DNA of 64,000 bases from Clostridiales bacterium (lineage in GTDB: Bacteria; Bacillota; Clostridia; Christensenellales; Pumilibacteraceae), in the NCBI GenBank assembly GCA_029070965.1, contig JAIEBI010000022.1, positions 1-64,000 on the forward strand. The letters are read 5' to 3'. The first letter of the stretch is position 1, and each line of letters opens with the position of its first letter. This document shows positions 33,690 to 41,372 of this stretch, piece after piece. The notes beneath the pieces were generated by a model. It saw nothing but the letters and a program-made list of their open reading frames with translations. It was not told the DNA's origin and ran no database searches. Made by a program: the position numbers and the translations under genes.

Positions 33690-34772
33690 ATGTATAATAA
33701 GATTTGTATTTATAAACGGCGAATTTTTGCGGCGGTGATTTTTGCTATAATCGCGGCGTGTTTTATTTTGGGTTTCGGGCTTGCGGGCAAAACATTCGCG
33801 GACACAACGGAGCTTGCGGAATACGGCGGAAAGGTTGAACACATATTTACGCACGAGCTTGTGTTCGATACGACAAAGGCGTATTCGCCGAACAACCCCG
33901 TGCGCGACTGCTTCGACAAAGACCACTTGACGGCTAAGGAATTCAAGGCGCTGCTCGGTGAATTGTACAAAAACGGTTACGTGCTTGTGTCGCTTGAAAG
34001 CGCAATGAGTGGCGATAAAATTGCAGTGCCGAGCGGCAAAAAGCCGCTCGTTATGTCGTTTGACGATATGACTTACGACACGTTTAACCGCGGGTGCATA
34101 GACAAGATTATTTTATCGGACGGCAAGATTTGCGACTACACCAAAAATGCCGAGCCGCAAATATCGCGCGAGCGCGAAAACGTTACTATACTCGAAAGCT
34201 TTATCGAGGAGCATCCCGACTTTTCGTGCGGCGGGGCGCGTGCTACGTTGTGCGTAAACGGTTACAACGGCATTCTCGGTTATAGATGTACGCCCGACTG
34301 TAAGGTGTCGGAGAAAAGGCAAGCCGAGGAAATGGAGGAGTGCAAAAAGGTAGTTACCGCGCTTAAAGAACTCGGCTACACCTTCGCTTCGCACACCTAT
34401 TACCACAAGTATTTTAACAGTTGCACGGCAAATATGATAGAAAAGGATTGCGCCAAGTGGCAAAAGTATATTCAGCCGATAGTTGGCGAAACACGGGTGC
34501 TGTGCTATCCGGCGGGCGAGCATAAGGCAAAGAATGCCAAGAACAACATCTTTAAAAAGTACGGCTTTAATGTGTTCTTGTGCGTGGGCAACTTTGCGGG
34601 GACGGACTACGAGCGCGCAAGTGCGGACGCCAAATATTTATACCGCTTGCCGTTTGACGGCACGGCGTTAAGGCTGTACCAAAAGTCGTATGCACACCTC
34701 GCCGACACGCGCGCCATTTACGACGAAACCCGCTTCCGCCCGTTTTCGTACAAAGGCGGATATTATAAATAA
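33690..34772 (+). CDS. Polysaccharide deacetylase-like protein
   Basis: A 360-residue NodB-fold protein with a single N-terminal hydrophobic segment (about 13-33), so membrane-anchored or secreted. The MSFDDMTYDTF metal-binding motif and FASHTYYHKY motif are the NodB landmarks. It probably removes acetyl groups from a cell-wall or exopolysaccharide substrate. The ATG at 33690 is chosen; GTG at 33654 is possible, and no clear ribosome site is seen for either. The stop codon touches a heptamer repeat array. Confidence 0.78.
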   Translation: MYNKICIYKRRIFAAVIFAIIAACFILGFGLAGKTFADTTELAEYGGKVEHIFTHELVFDTTKAYSPNNPVRDCFDKDHLTAKEFKALLGELYKNGYVLVSLESAMSGDKIAVPSGKKPLVMSFDDMTYDTFNRGCIDKIILSDGKICDYTKNAEPQISRERENVTILESFIEEHPDFSCGGARATLCVNGYNGILGYRCTPDCKVSEKRQAEEMEECKKVVTALKELGYTFASHTYYHKYFNSCTANMIEKDCAKWQKYIQPIVGETRVLCYPAGEHKAKNAKNNIFKKYGFNVFLCVGNFAGTDYERASADAKYLYRLPFDGTALRLYQKSYAHLADTRAIYDETRFRPFSYKGGYYK

Positions 34773-34803
34773 TTAAGAATTAAGAATGCAGAATTAAGAA
34801 TTA
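34771..34803. repeat. Heptamer array at the deacetylase stop codon
   Basis: Units AATTAAG, AATTAAG, AATGCAG, AATTAAG, AATTA. Its first two bases are the last two of the TAA stop. Confidence 0.8.
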
Positions 34804-34832
34804 TAATTGCCAAATAACATAATAGCGGGTGG

Positions 34833-34861
34833 TTGACAGCGCGGCAGTTCTATGTTATCAT
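34833..34861 (+). promoter_or_regulatory. Promoter of the DUF1801 gene
   Basis: TTGACA, 17 bp, TATCAT. Spacer and boxes are 23/29 identical to the promoter at 35208-35236. Confidence 0.85.
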
Positions 34862-34884
34862 AGCGGTCAGCGAGGTGCGAGAAT

Positions 34885-35205
34885 ATGTTTGAGGAAAAGT
34901 TAATCAAATACACCGAGGAAATACGCGATTTGTTTTCGCGGCTTAACGATTTGGTTTTTGCCGCCGTGCCGACCGTTCAGACTAAGCTGTGGGCAGGTCT
35001 GCCCAGCTATTACGTAGGGGAAAAGTTTGTGCGCCTAATACCGTTTAAAGACCATATCAATATCGAGGCGGCGGCGTTGATAAACTACAAGGCGCAACTG
35101 CCGGACTATAAGTTTACGCCCAAAAACATGCTGCAAATATGTATTGGACAAGTAATACCGAGCGAAATATTGACAAAAGTGTTCTGCGAAACACTGTCTG
35201 TGTGA
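34885..35205 (+). CDS. DUF1801 (YdhG-like) protein
   Basis: A 106-residue protein with the DUF1801 pattern: an amphipathic start, ...VPTVQTKLWAGLPSYYVGEKFVRLIPFKDHINIEA and a final NMLQICIG. Members resemble frataxin folds and are sometimes called iron chaperones, but function is not settled. Its own promoter is near-identical to that of the following flavoprotein. Confidence 0.72.
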   Translation: MFEEKLIKYTEEIRDLFSRLNDLVFAAVPTVQTKLWAGLPSYYVGEKFVRLIPFKDHINIEAAALINYKAQLPDYKFTPKNMLQICIGQVIPSEILTKVFCETLSV

Positions 35206-35207
35206 TA

Positions 35208-35236
35208 TTGACAGCTCAGCGTTTTTATGTTATTAT
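35208..35236 (+). promoter_or_regulatory. Promoter of the flavoprotein gene
   Basis: TTGACA, 17 bp, TATTAT, starting two bases after the DUF1801 stop. Confidence 0.85.
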
Positions 35237-35257
35237 TCAGCATAAAGAGAGGTGAGT

Positions 35258-35881
35258 ATGAAGGTATTATTGTTTAACGGAAGTCCGAGGGCGAACGGTT
35301 GCACGTTTACCGCATTATCCGAGGTGGCGACAACGCTCAACGCCGAGGGTATAGAAACGGAAATCGTTTGGCTGGGCAACAAGCCGGTGCGCGACTGTAT
35401 AGGCTGCAATGGGTGCGTAGGCAAGGGTAAGTGCGTGTTTACCGACGACGACGTGAACGAGTGGATAGAAAAAGCCGCGGGGGCTGACGGGTTCGTATTC
35501 GGTTCGCCCGTATACTACGCCCATCCCGACGGACGTATATTGTGCGTTATGGACAGAATGTTCTACGCGGGTGGCGCTAACTTTGCGCAAAAGCCTGCGT
35601 CGGTTGTAGTGTCTGCGCGGCGCGCGGGCACAACGGCGTCGCTGGACGCGCTTACTAAGCACCTTACCATAGCGCAAATGCCCGTGGTGTCGTCTACGTA
35701 TTGGAACATGGTTCACGGTAAAACGCCCGACGAGGTAAAGCAAGACCTCGAAGGCTTACAGACAATGCGCAATCTCGGTCTCAACATGGCGTGGTTGCTC
35801 AAATGCATAAAAGCGGGCGAGAGCGTTGGAATAAATAAACCCAAAACCGAAAAGAAAATTTATACCAACTTTATTCGTTAG
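35258..35881 (+). CDS. NAD(P)H-dependent FMN oxidoreductase, iron-sulfur flavoprotein type
   Basis: A 207-residue flavodoxin-fold protein: KVLLFNGSPRANGCT at the start binds FMN phosphate, FGSPVYYAHPDG near 83-94 the isoalloxazine. Cysteines in CIGCNGCVGKGKC near 47-59 suggest an iron-sulfur site as in archaeal and clostridial ISF proteins. The ATG at 35258 has an AGAGAGGTG site, so the GTG in the track is too early. Confidence 0.85.
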   Translation: MKVLLFNGSPRANGCTFTALSEVATTLNAEGIETEIVWLGNKPVRDCIGCNGCVGKGKCVFTDDDVNEWIEKAAGADGFVFGSPVYYAHPDGRILCVMDRMFYAGGANFAQKPASVVVSARRAGTTASLDALTKHLTIAQMPVVSSTYWNMVHGKTPDEVKQDLEGLQTMRNLGLNMAWLLKCIKAGESVGINKPKTEKKIYTNFIR

Positions 35882-35903
35882 TAAAATCGAAAAACTCAAA
35901 AAT

Positions 35904-35930
35904 AAATCGGCGCTTTATAGGCGCCGATTT
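35904..35930. terminator. Terminator between flavoprotein and flavin reductase genes
   Basis: AAATCGGCGC/GCGCCGATTT with a TTTATAG loop between convergent genes. Confidence 0.88.
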
Positions 35931-35946
35931 TGTGTGCGTAATACAA

Positions 35947-36429
35947 TTAATTTAGTTTGTAGCAGTTGGCTATTTCGCCGACGAACAGGGTATGGGAGGA
36001 AATTTTAGTATCGTTATACGTTGTTATACCGTCGGGCGGGATTTGCGCTATTACGTTGCATTCAACAATAAGTCCGCATTCGCCCAGTACGTACGCTTCT
36101 ATCGACTTGGCGCGCTTGGCGTGCAAGCCCAGTTCTTGAAATTTGTTGCAGCTATATCCCGAAATGGCGTCGCACCGCGATATTTCTCCGCGCATGTCGT
36201 GCGCGGGCACGTTTAGTGCAAAGCTCTTAGTTTGAGTGATTATTTGGTACGAATATTTGCTGCTGCGTATGGGCAGGACGAATACGTCGCGCCCCCACAT
36301 TTTGCCGAACATTCCCCAGTGCGCAACCATAACGTTTGGCGTTTTTTGTCCAAGCGTTACGAATATTCCCGTATTGTTCATGTGGGACATTAATAATGTT
36401 CTATCTTTATCTGTCAAAACGTTCCCCAT
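35947..36429 (-). CDS. Flavin reductase-like FMN-binding protein
   Basis: A 160-residue split-barrel flavoprotein. The pattern VAHWGMFGKMWGRDVFVLPIRSSKYSYQII...SFALNVPAHDM is typical of the flavin reductase (DIM6/NTAB) family. It may pair with the convergent flavoprotein at 35258, but the substrate is unknown. Confidence 0.82.
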   Translation of the reverse strand: MGNVLTDKDRTLLMSHMNNTGIFVTLGQKTPNVMVAHWGMFGKMWGRDVFVLPIRSSKYSYQIITQTKSFALNVPAHDMRGEISRCDAISGYSCNKFQELGLHAKRAKSIEAYVLGECGLIVECNVIAQIPPDGITTYNDTKISSHTLFVGEIANCYKLN

Positions 36430-36492
36430 ATTTACTCCTTTTATCCATTATATCATATGTTCGATAAAAGTTTCAATATGTTACGAAAAATT

Positions 36493-36711
36493 TTAGGTGA
36501 GAATATTATCGAAAGACTCGTCAAAAATCTCGCACAGCTTGGCGAGCATTGTAAGGCTGGGTTCGCACACCTTGTTTTCCCAAGCGCTTATGGTGCGCTT
36601 GTCGACGTTCAGCATTTGAGCGAGTTCATGTTGCTTTAAGTTTTTGCTTTTTCTCAAATTCCTCAGGTTTTCGGCAAAGTGTATATCCTTCAAGTTCGAT
36701 TTATCTCTCAT
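36493..36711 (-). CDS. Small Xre-type repressor
   Basis: A 72-residue protein that is almost only an HTH: LRNLRKSKNLKQHELAQMLNVDKRTISAWENKVCEPS. The ATG at 36711 is preferred because the longer track start runs into the operators. Two near-identical palindromes in the upstream region suggest it represses itself and the divergent promoter at 36745-36773. Confidence 0.85.
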   Translation of the reverse strand: MRDKSNLKDIHFAENLRNLRKSKNLKQHELAQMLNVDKRTISAWENKVCEPSLTMLAKLCEIFDESFDNILT

Positions 36712-36723
36712 AATTGTATTTTG

Positions 36724-36765
36724 CCAAAAAATTTGGTAAAATACTTGACAAACCAAGTTTTTTGG
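36724..36765. promoter_or_regulatory. Paired palindromic operators of the small Xre repressor
   Basis: CCAAAAAATTTGG (36724-36736) and CCAAGTTTTTTGG (36753-36765, inverse CCAAAAAACTTGG). Starts are 29 bp apart; the second lies in the promoter spacer. Confidence 0.75.
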
Positions 36766-36773
36766 TTTAGTAT
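36745..36773 (+). promoter_or_regulatory. Repressible promoter of a candidate small RNA
   Basis: TTGACA, 17 bp, TAGTAT, with an operator filling the spacer. Confidence 0.75.
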
Positions 36774-36779
36774 GGTATT

Positions 36780-36856
36780 ATGCAATATCCGTAAATGGGA
36801 CGGAAGAATAAGATTGCAAGGGGAAAAGGGAACGCATATTATTGCGTTCCTTTTTA
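36780..36856 (+). ncRNA. Candidate small RNA under Xre control
   Basis: From the promoter above, a transcript of about 75 bases would end at the hairpin GGAACGCA/TGCGTTCC followed by T5. It holds only a four-codon ORF and a 42-codon ORF that runs through the terminator and next promoter, so it is probably untranslated. No family recognised. Confidence 0.5.
36829..36855 (+). terminator. Terminator of the candidate small RNA
   Basis: 8-bp stem GGAACGCA/TGCGTTCC, six-base loop, T5. Confidence 0.8.
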
Positions 36857-36872
36857 TCTGCTATTTATCTTG

Positions 36873-36901
36873 TTGACTGTTTGGGTAAAATATGGTATAT
36901 T
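36873..36901 (+). promoter_or_regulatory. Promoter of pfkA
   Basis: TTGACT, 17 bp, TATATT, 21 bases before the ATG. Confidence 0.8.
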
Positions 36902-36922
36902 GACAGTAACATTGGAGGGAGT

Positions 36923-37987
36923 ATGAGAATAGGTATACTTACATCGGGCGGGGATTGCCCCGGACTCAACGCCGTTATCCGCGGATTCGGCAAGTACGCT
37001 TTCGAGAACATCAAAAACGTCGAGCTTATCGGCATTGCCGACGGCTACGGCGGACTTATTCGCGGCGAGTGCCGCAAAATGTCGCCCGCCGACTTTACGG
37101 GCATACTCACGCTGGGCGGAACCATACTCGGCACTTCGCGCCAGCCGTTCAAGCTGATGACCGTCGAGGACGAAAACAGCACGACGCGGCTCGACCTAAT
37201 GAAAAAGAATTACAAAAAGATGGGGCTTGATTGCTTGCTCACGCTTGGCGGCGCGGGTACGCATAAGACGGCGGCATTACTTTCCGCCGAGGGCTGCAAC
37301 GTTATCGGCTTGCCCAAAACTATCGACAACGATATTTGGGGCACGGACGTAACGTTCGGCTTCCATACCGCTCTTGATATTGCGACCGACTGCATAGACA
37401 GAATACACACCACTGCGGCGAGTCACGGCAGGACTATGCTTGTTGAAATCATGGGCAACAAAGCGGGCTGGCTTACGCTGTTTGCGGGCATCGCCGGCGG
37501 CGCGGACGTAATACTTTTGCCCGAAATTCCGTTCTCACCCGAAAAGGTCGCAAAGGCCGTCGAGCGGCGCGCCGACGCCGGAAAGGCGTTCAGCATTGTC
37601 GCAGTCGCCGAGGGCGCAATGACGGTAGCCGAAAGCAAAATGAAAAAGAAGGAGCGGGCGGCGGCGCGTGGCAACGACACCACCATAACCAACTCGCTCG
37701 CTAAGATAATAGCCGAAAAGGCCAAGGTCGAAACGCGTGTTGTCGTGCCCGGGCATATCCAGCGCGGCGGCAGTCCTTCGCCGTACGACCGCGTTCTTTC
37801 CACCGAGTTCGGAAGCTTTGCGGGCAGGCTGGTTGAGGAGGGCAAGTTCGGCGTGACGGTTGCGCTTGTGGGCGGCAAGGTTACGTACAACGCGCTTGCC
37901 GACATAGCAGGTAAAGCCAAGCTTGTGCCCGTCGATTGTCAGGAGATTAAGGCTGCCGAGAGCATCGGAGTGTCCTTCGGACGCTAA
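36923..37987 (+). CDS. pfkA: 6-phosphofructokinase, G104/K124-type
   Basis: A 354-residue glycolytic kinase. The ATG at 36923 has GGAGGGA before it. Motifs: TSGGDCPGLNAVIRG at the start, GTSRQPF near 70, PKTIDNDIWGTD near 131-142 with catalytic Asp135 and Asp137, and MGNKAGW. The nucleotide-metal motif, normally GGDG, reads GGAGT (Ala111), and Lys132 replaces the Gly of classical ATP enzymes. This matches the less-studied PFK group with GG-x-GT and PK, whose phosphoryl donor (ATP or pyrophosphate) cannot be assumed. Confidence 0.9.
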   Translation: MRIGILTSGGDCPGLNAVIRGFGKYAFENIKNVELIGIADGYGGLIRGECRKMSPADFTGILTLGGTILGTSRQPFKLMTVEDENSTTRLDLMKKNYKKMGLDCLLTLGGAGTHKTAALLSAEGCNVIGLPKTIDNDIWGTDVTFGFHTALDIATDCIDRIHTTAASHGRTMLVEIMGNKAGWLTLFAGIAGGADVILLPEIPFSPEKVAKAVERRADAGKAFSIVAVAEGAMTVAESKMKKKERAAARGNDTTITNSLAKIIAEKAKVETRVVVPGHIQRGGSPSPYDRVLSTEFGSFAGRLVEEGKFGVTVALVGGKVTYNALADIAGKAKLVPVDCQEIKAAESIGVSFGR

Positions 37988-38105
37988 TTCAGAATTCAGA
38001 ATTAAGAATGCAGAATTGTGGACTGCGCTTCGCGCCCTTATTTAGTAATTTAGCGCGCTTGCGCGCAAAACAATAATTCCGAATTCCGCATCCGAATTCA
38101 TAATT
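37986..38105. repeat. Composite repeat element B with inverted heptamer ends
   Basis: Left array 37986-38017 (AATTCAG, AATTCAG, AATTAAG, AATGCAG, AATTG) begins in the pfkA stop codon; right inverse array 38075-38105 (AATTCCG and similar). The core has GTGGACTG, shared with element A, and GCGCTTCGCGC and GCGCGCTTGCGCGC hairpins. Confidence 0.72.
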
Positions 38106-38120
38106 AAAAACGGAGTTTTT

Positions 38121-39125
38121 ATGAAATACGCAGTTATAGACCTTAGCTCGACGGGCGTGTCGATAGTTGTTGCCGAGGGCGACAAAGCTACGGGTATTTT
38201 TACGGCGGTATACAAGGACCGCGCGAACATTGCCGTTGCCGATTACTTTGAGGGACATTCCATATCCCGTCGCGGCATCGAAAAGCTTATCGACGCGCTT
38301 ATAACGGCGCGCTCCACCGTCAAGGCGATGGGCGTGGACGAATGCTATTGCATTTCCACGGCGGCGTTGCGCAACATAGACAATATAGAAGAGGTTGCGG
38401 AAAAAATCCGTATGCGCACGGGTATTGTCATCAACTATCTTGACGGCGTTACCGAAGCGTACTGCGACTTTTTGTCCAACCGCAAATATATGGCGTACGA
38501 AAAGGTCATTCTTATCGACATAGGCGGCGGCAGCGTCGAGCTTTGCGACTTTAAAAAAGAGCGCAAGGACGAAATGGTGTGCTTGGACTTCGGACCCATT
38601 AAGCTGCGCAACAAGTACGCGGTGGACATTTACCCGACAGACGAGCAAGCTAAGAGTATAAAAAAGTACGTCCGCAAAAAATCGGACGAGGTGGGGCTTG
38701 CAGGCAAAAACGAGTTCACCACGGCTGTGCTTGTCGGGTCTATTAACGACGCCATTTACGCGGCGTATAGCGAGTATTGCGAAAAGGAGCGGTTTAGCAC
38801 CGAATTCGACTATACTAAATATAAGCAGTTTTGCAAGTGGCTGTTGACGTCGTCCGACCGCACTCGGCTTATAATGAAGGTGGCGCCCGAAAAGATTCAT
38901 GTTTTGCCGGTCGCTTCCATAGTACTTAAAGAAATGCTGAAAAGGTTCAAGCCTAACAGCGTAATGATAAGCGACTGCGGCGTTAAGGAAGGGTACTTGT
39001 CGCTTGTCGCCTTGGGTGAGGAAAAGGGCGTTCCCATCGATCTCAACGAGAGCATTCCCACGTATATGCCCGAACCGCCGCAACCCAAGCGCAAAAAGAA
39101 AAGCAACGGAAAGAAATCGAATTAA
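38121..39125 (+). CDS. ppx: Ppx/GppA-family phosphatase (copy 2)
   Basis: A 334-residue ASKHA-fold protein. AVIDLSSTGVSIVVAE (motif less canonical than copy 1), STAALRNI, and LIDIGGGSVEL near 130-140 identify it. It lies 24 bp before ppk, so it most likely degrades or senses polyphosphate in step with the kinase. The C-terminus is a lysine-rich tail. Differs from copy 1 at 25758 in length and sequence. Confidence 0.87.
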   Translation: MKYAVIDLSSTGVSIVVAEGDKATGIFTAVYKDRANIAVADYFEGHSISRRGIEKLIDALITARSTVKAMGVDECYCISTAALRNIDNIEEVAEKIRMRTGIVINYLDGVTEAYCDFLSNRKYMAYEKVILIDIGGGSVELCDFKKERKDEMVCLDFGPIKLRNKYAVDIYPTDEQAKSIKKYVRKKSDEVGLAGKNEFTTAVLVGSINDAIYAAYSEYCEKERFSTEFDYTKYKQFCKWLLTSSDRTRLIMKVAPEKIHVLPVASIVLKEMLKRFKPNSVMISDCGVKEGYLSLVALGEEKGVPIDLNESIPTYMPEPPQPKRKKKSNGKKSN

Positions 39126-39149
39126 ATTCAAATAATATTAAGGGCTGTT

Positions 39150-41216
39150 ATGTCAAGCGAAAATAAGTTTATAAAGGATGTATACATAAATCGCGAGTAT
39201 TCGTGGTTAATGTTTAATAAACGCGTGTTGGATCAGGCGACGGACGCCACTAATCCATTGCTCGAAAAGTGCAAGTTTTTGTCCATATTCCATTCCAATT
39301 TGGACGAATTCTTTATGGTGCGCGTAGGCAGCTTGTTGAGCGACGCCAAGGTAAACGGCGACGCCAAGGAGAACAAGACCGACCTTACCGCGTCGGAGCA
39401 GGTGGACGGCATACTCAAGCTGACCAAGGATTATTACAAAACCGCCGACGCGGTGTACGTAAAGCTCAAATCGGAGCTTAACAAGAACGGGCTGAAAATA
39501 CGTTCGGGCAAGGAGCTTTCGCAAAAGCAGTACGCTAAGTGCAAGCAGTATTTTACGCAATCGGTATTGCCGCTGTTGTCGCCGATGGTGCTTGACGCCA
39601 AGCACCCTATGATTAAGTTCGAGAACATGAACAGCTATATGATGTTCGAGCTGACCAAGTCCGACAGGCTTATGTACGGCGTTATGGCTATCAACCAAAA
39701 GCTTCCGCGCGTGTACAAGATAGACGGCGGCAAAAAGGTGAACATAATCACGGTGGAGGAGCTTATCCGCACGTTCGGCTATATGGCGTTTGAGGGGTAT
39801 AAGATTCGTAGTCAAGCCATGCTCAGGCTTACGCGCAACGCCGACTTTGACGCCAACTTAGACGACAACGATATAGAACGCGATTTCGACTTTTCCAAGT
39901 TCTTAAAGCACAAGGTGGAGCTGCGCGGCACGCAGGACGCGGTAAGGCTCCAGATAGACGACGGCGCGCCCGACATTAAGGCGTTTTTGCTCAAGCTGTT
40001 GGGCATTAAAAAGCAACACTGCTTTACCGCGCGGCACGGGTTTGATTTTAAATTTCTGATGTCGCTCGGCGGATATTTCAACCCCGAGTTTGTTCCCGCG
40101 CTCAAATACAAGCCGCAACGCCCGATTATGCCGCCCGTTTCGCCCGACTGCTCGGTGCTGGAAGCGGCGTTAAACCATGATATATTTCTGGCGTATCCGT
40201 ACGACAGCATGGATACGCTGGTACGGTTATTGGACGAGTGTGCCGTAGACCCGCGCGTCGCTTCGATTAAGATAACCATTTACAGGCTCGATCACCGCTC
40301 CCGCATTGTGGAGGCGCTAAAAAAGGCGAGCGAAAACGGCAAAGAGGTTACGGTCGTCATAGAGCTTTGCGCTCGGTTCGACGAGGAAAACAATTTGTAT
40401 TTTTCCGAAGTGCTCAAAGACGCGGGCTGTACGGTAATTTTCGGTTGCGGCAATTACAAGGTTCATTCCAAAATAATTTCGGTCGTGCTTACTGACGGCG
40501 ACAAGCTACGGTACGTCACGCACCTCGGCACGGGCAACTACAACGAGCAAACGAGCAAGCTGTACACCGACCTCAACATAATCACTTCGGACGAGCGGGT
40601 AGGGGCGGACGCGGTAGCGTTCTTCCGCAACCTCGCCATATGCAATATAGAAAGCGGCGATTATTCCAAGCTGCTCATTGCGCCCAAGTCGCTCAAAAGC
40701 GGAATTATAAAGTATATCGAGCGCGAAACGCAAAAGGCGGAAAGCGGCAAGCCGGCATACATTTCCGCCAAAATGAACAGCCTTACCGACAAAACGATTA
40801 TCGACAAGCTGATAGCTGCAAGCAAGGCGGGCGTTAAAATCAAGCTTGTGGTTCGCGGCATTTGCTGCCTTGTTCCAAACGTAAAGGGCAAGACCGAAAA
40901 CATTTCGGTAATAAGCATAGTGGGCAGGCTGCTCGAACATTCGCGCATATACAGCTTTGGAGATAAGGACGACAGGGCGGTGTTCATAAGTAGCGCCGAT
41001 CTGATGACGCGCAACACCGATAAGCGCGTGGAAATAGCCACTCCCGTGCTGGACGGAGAAATAGCCGACAAAATTTACGGTATGCTGAATGTCATGCTAG
41101 CCGACAACGTAAAGGCGCGCAGGCTGACCGAACTCGGCACGTACACGCCGGTGGACGTTATTGGCGATGAAGTAAACAGCCAAGAGCGCTTTTTAAAGGG
41201 CAAATTCACGCTGTAA
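39150..41216 (+). CDS. ppk: Polyphosphate kinase 1
   Basis: A 688-residue enzyme polymerising ATP gamma-phosphate into polyphosphate. Starts NREYSWLMFNKRVL as in the family; the autophosphorylated His is in YKVHSKI (His439), the second active-site His in LLEHSRIYSF (His597), with LGTGNYNE between. Full length. It forms a two-gene unit with the Ppx paralogue upstream. Confidence 0.96.
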   Translation: MSSENKFIKDVYINREYSWLMFNKRVLDQATDATNPLLEKCKFLSIFHSNLDEFFMVRVGSLLSDAKVNGDAKENKTDLTASEQVDGILKLTKDYYKTADAVYVKLKSELNKNGLKIRSGKELSQKQYAKCKQYFTQSVLPLLSPMVLDAKHPMIKFENMNSYMMFELTKSDRLMYGVMAINQKLPRVYKIDGGKKVNIITVEELIRTFGYMAFEGYKIRSQAMLRLTRNADFDANLDDNDIERDFDFSKFLKHKVELRGTQDAVRLQIDDGAPDIKAFLLKLLGIKKQHCFTARHGFDFKFLMSLGGYFNPEFVPALKYKPQRPIMPPVSPDCSVLEAALNHDIFLAYPYDSMDTLVRLLDECAVDPRVASIKITIYRLDHRSRIVEALKKASENGKEVTVVIELCARFDEENNLYFSEVLKDAGCTVIFGCGNYKVHSKIISVVLTDGDKLRYVTHLGTGNYNEQTSKLYTDLNIITSDERVGADAVAFFRNLAICNIESGDYSKLLIAPKSLKSGIIKYIERETQKAESGKPAYISAKMNSLTDKTIIDKLIAASKAGVKIKLVVRGICCLVPNVKGKTENISVISIVGRLLEHSRIYSFGDKDDRAVFISSADLMTRNTDKRVEIATPVLDGEIADKIYGMLNVMLADNVKARRLTELGTYTPVDVIGDEVNSQERFLKGKFTL

Positions 41217-41262
41217 TTAAATATATATCGATAAAATTATTGTACGGATTTTCTTAAAGTAC

Positions 41263-41292
41263 TTGACATAAAGGGCGCGCAACATATATAAT
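41263..41292 (+). promoter_or_regulatory. Promoter of the large surface-protein gene
   Basis: TTGACA, 18 bp, TATAAT; the leader of about 75 bases has a GGAGG ribosome site before the ATG. Confidence 0.85.
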
Positions 41293-41372
41293 ACAATAGT
41301 ATATATGTATGCGCGTATTTTGTCGTTTCCAAAAACGGCCTATGCGTACCAAACGTTTACGGAGGTATTACC

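Noticed and set aside
36796-36925. 42-codon ORF covering the candidate small RNA
   Set aside because: It runs through a terminator and the pfkA promoter and lacks a ribosome site.
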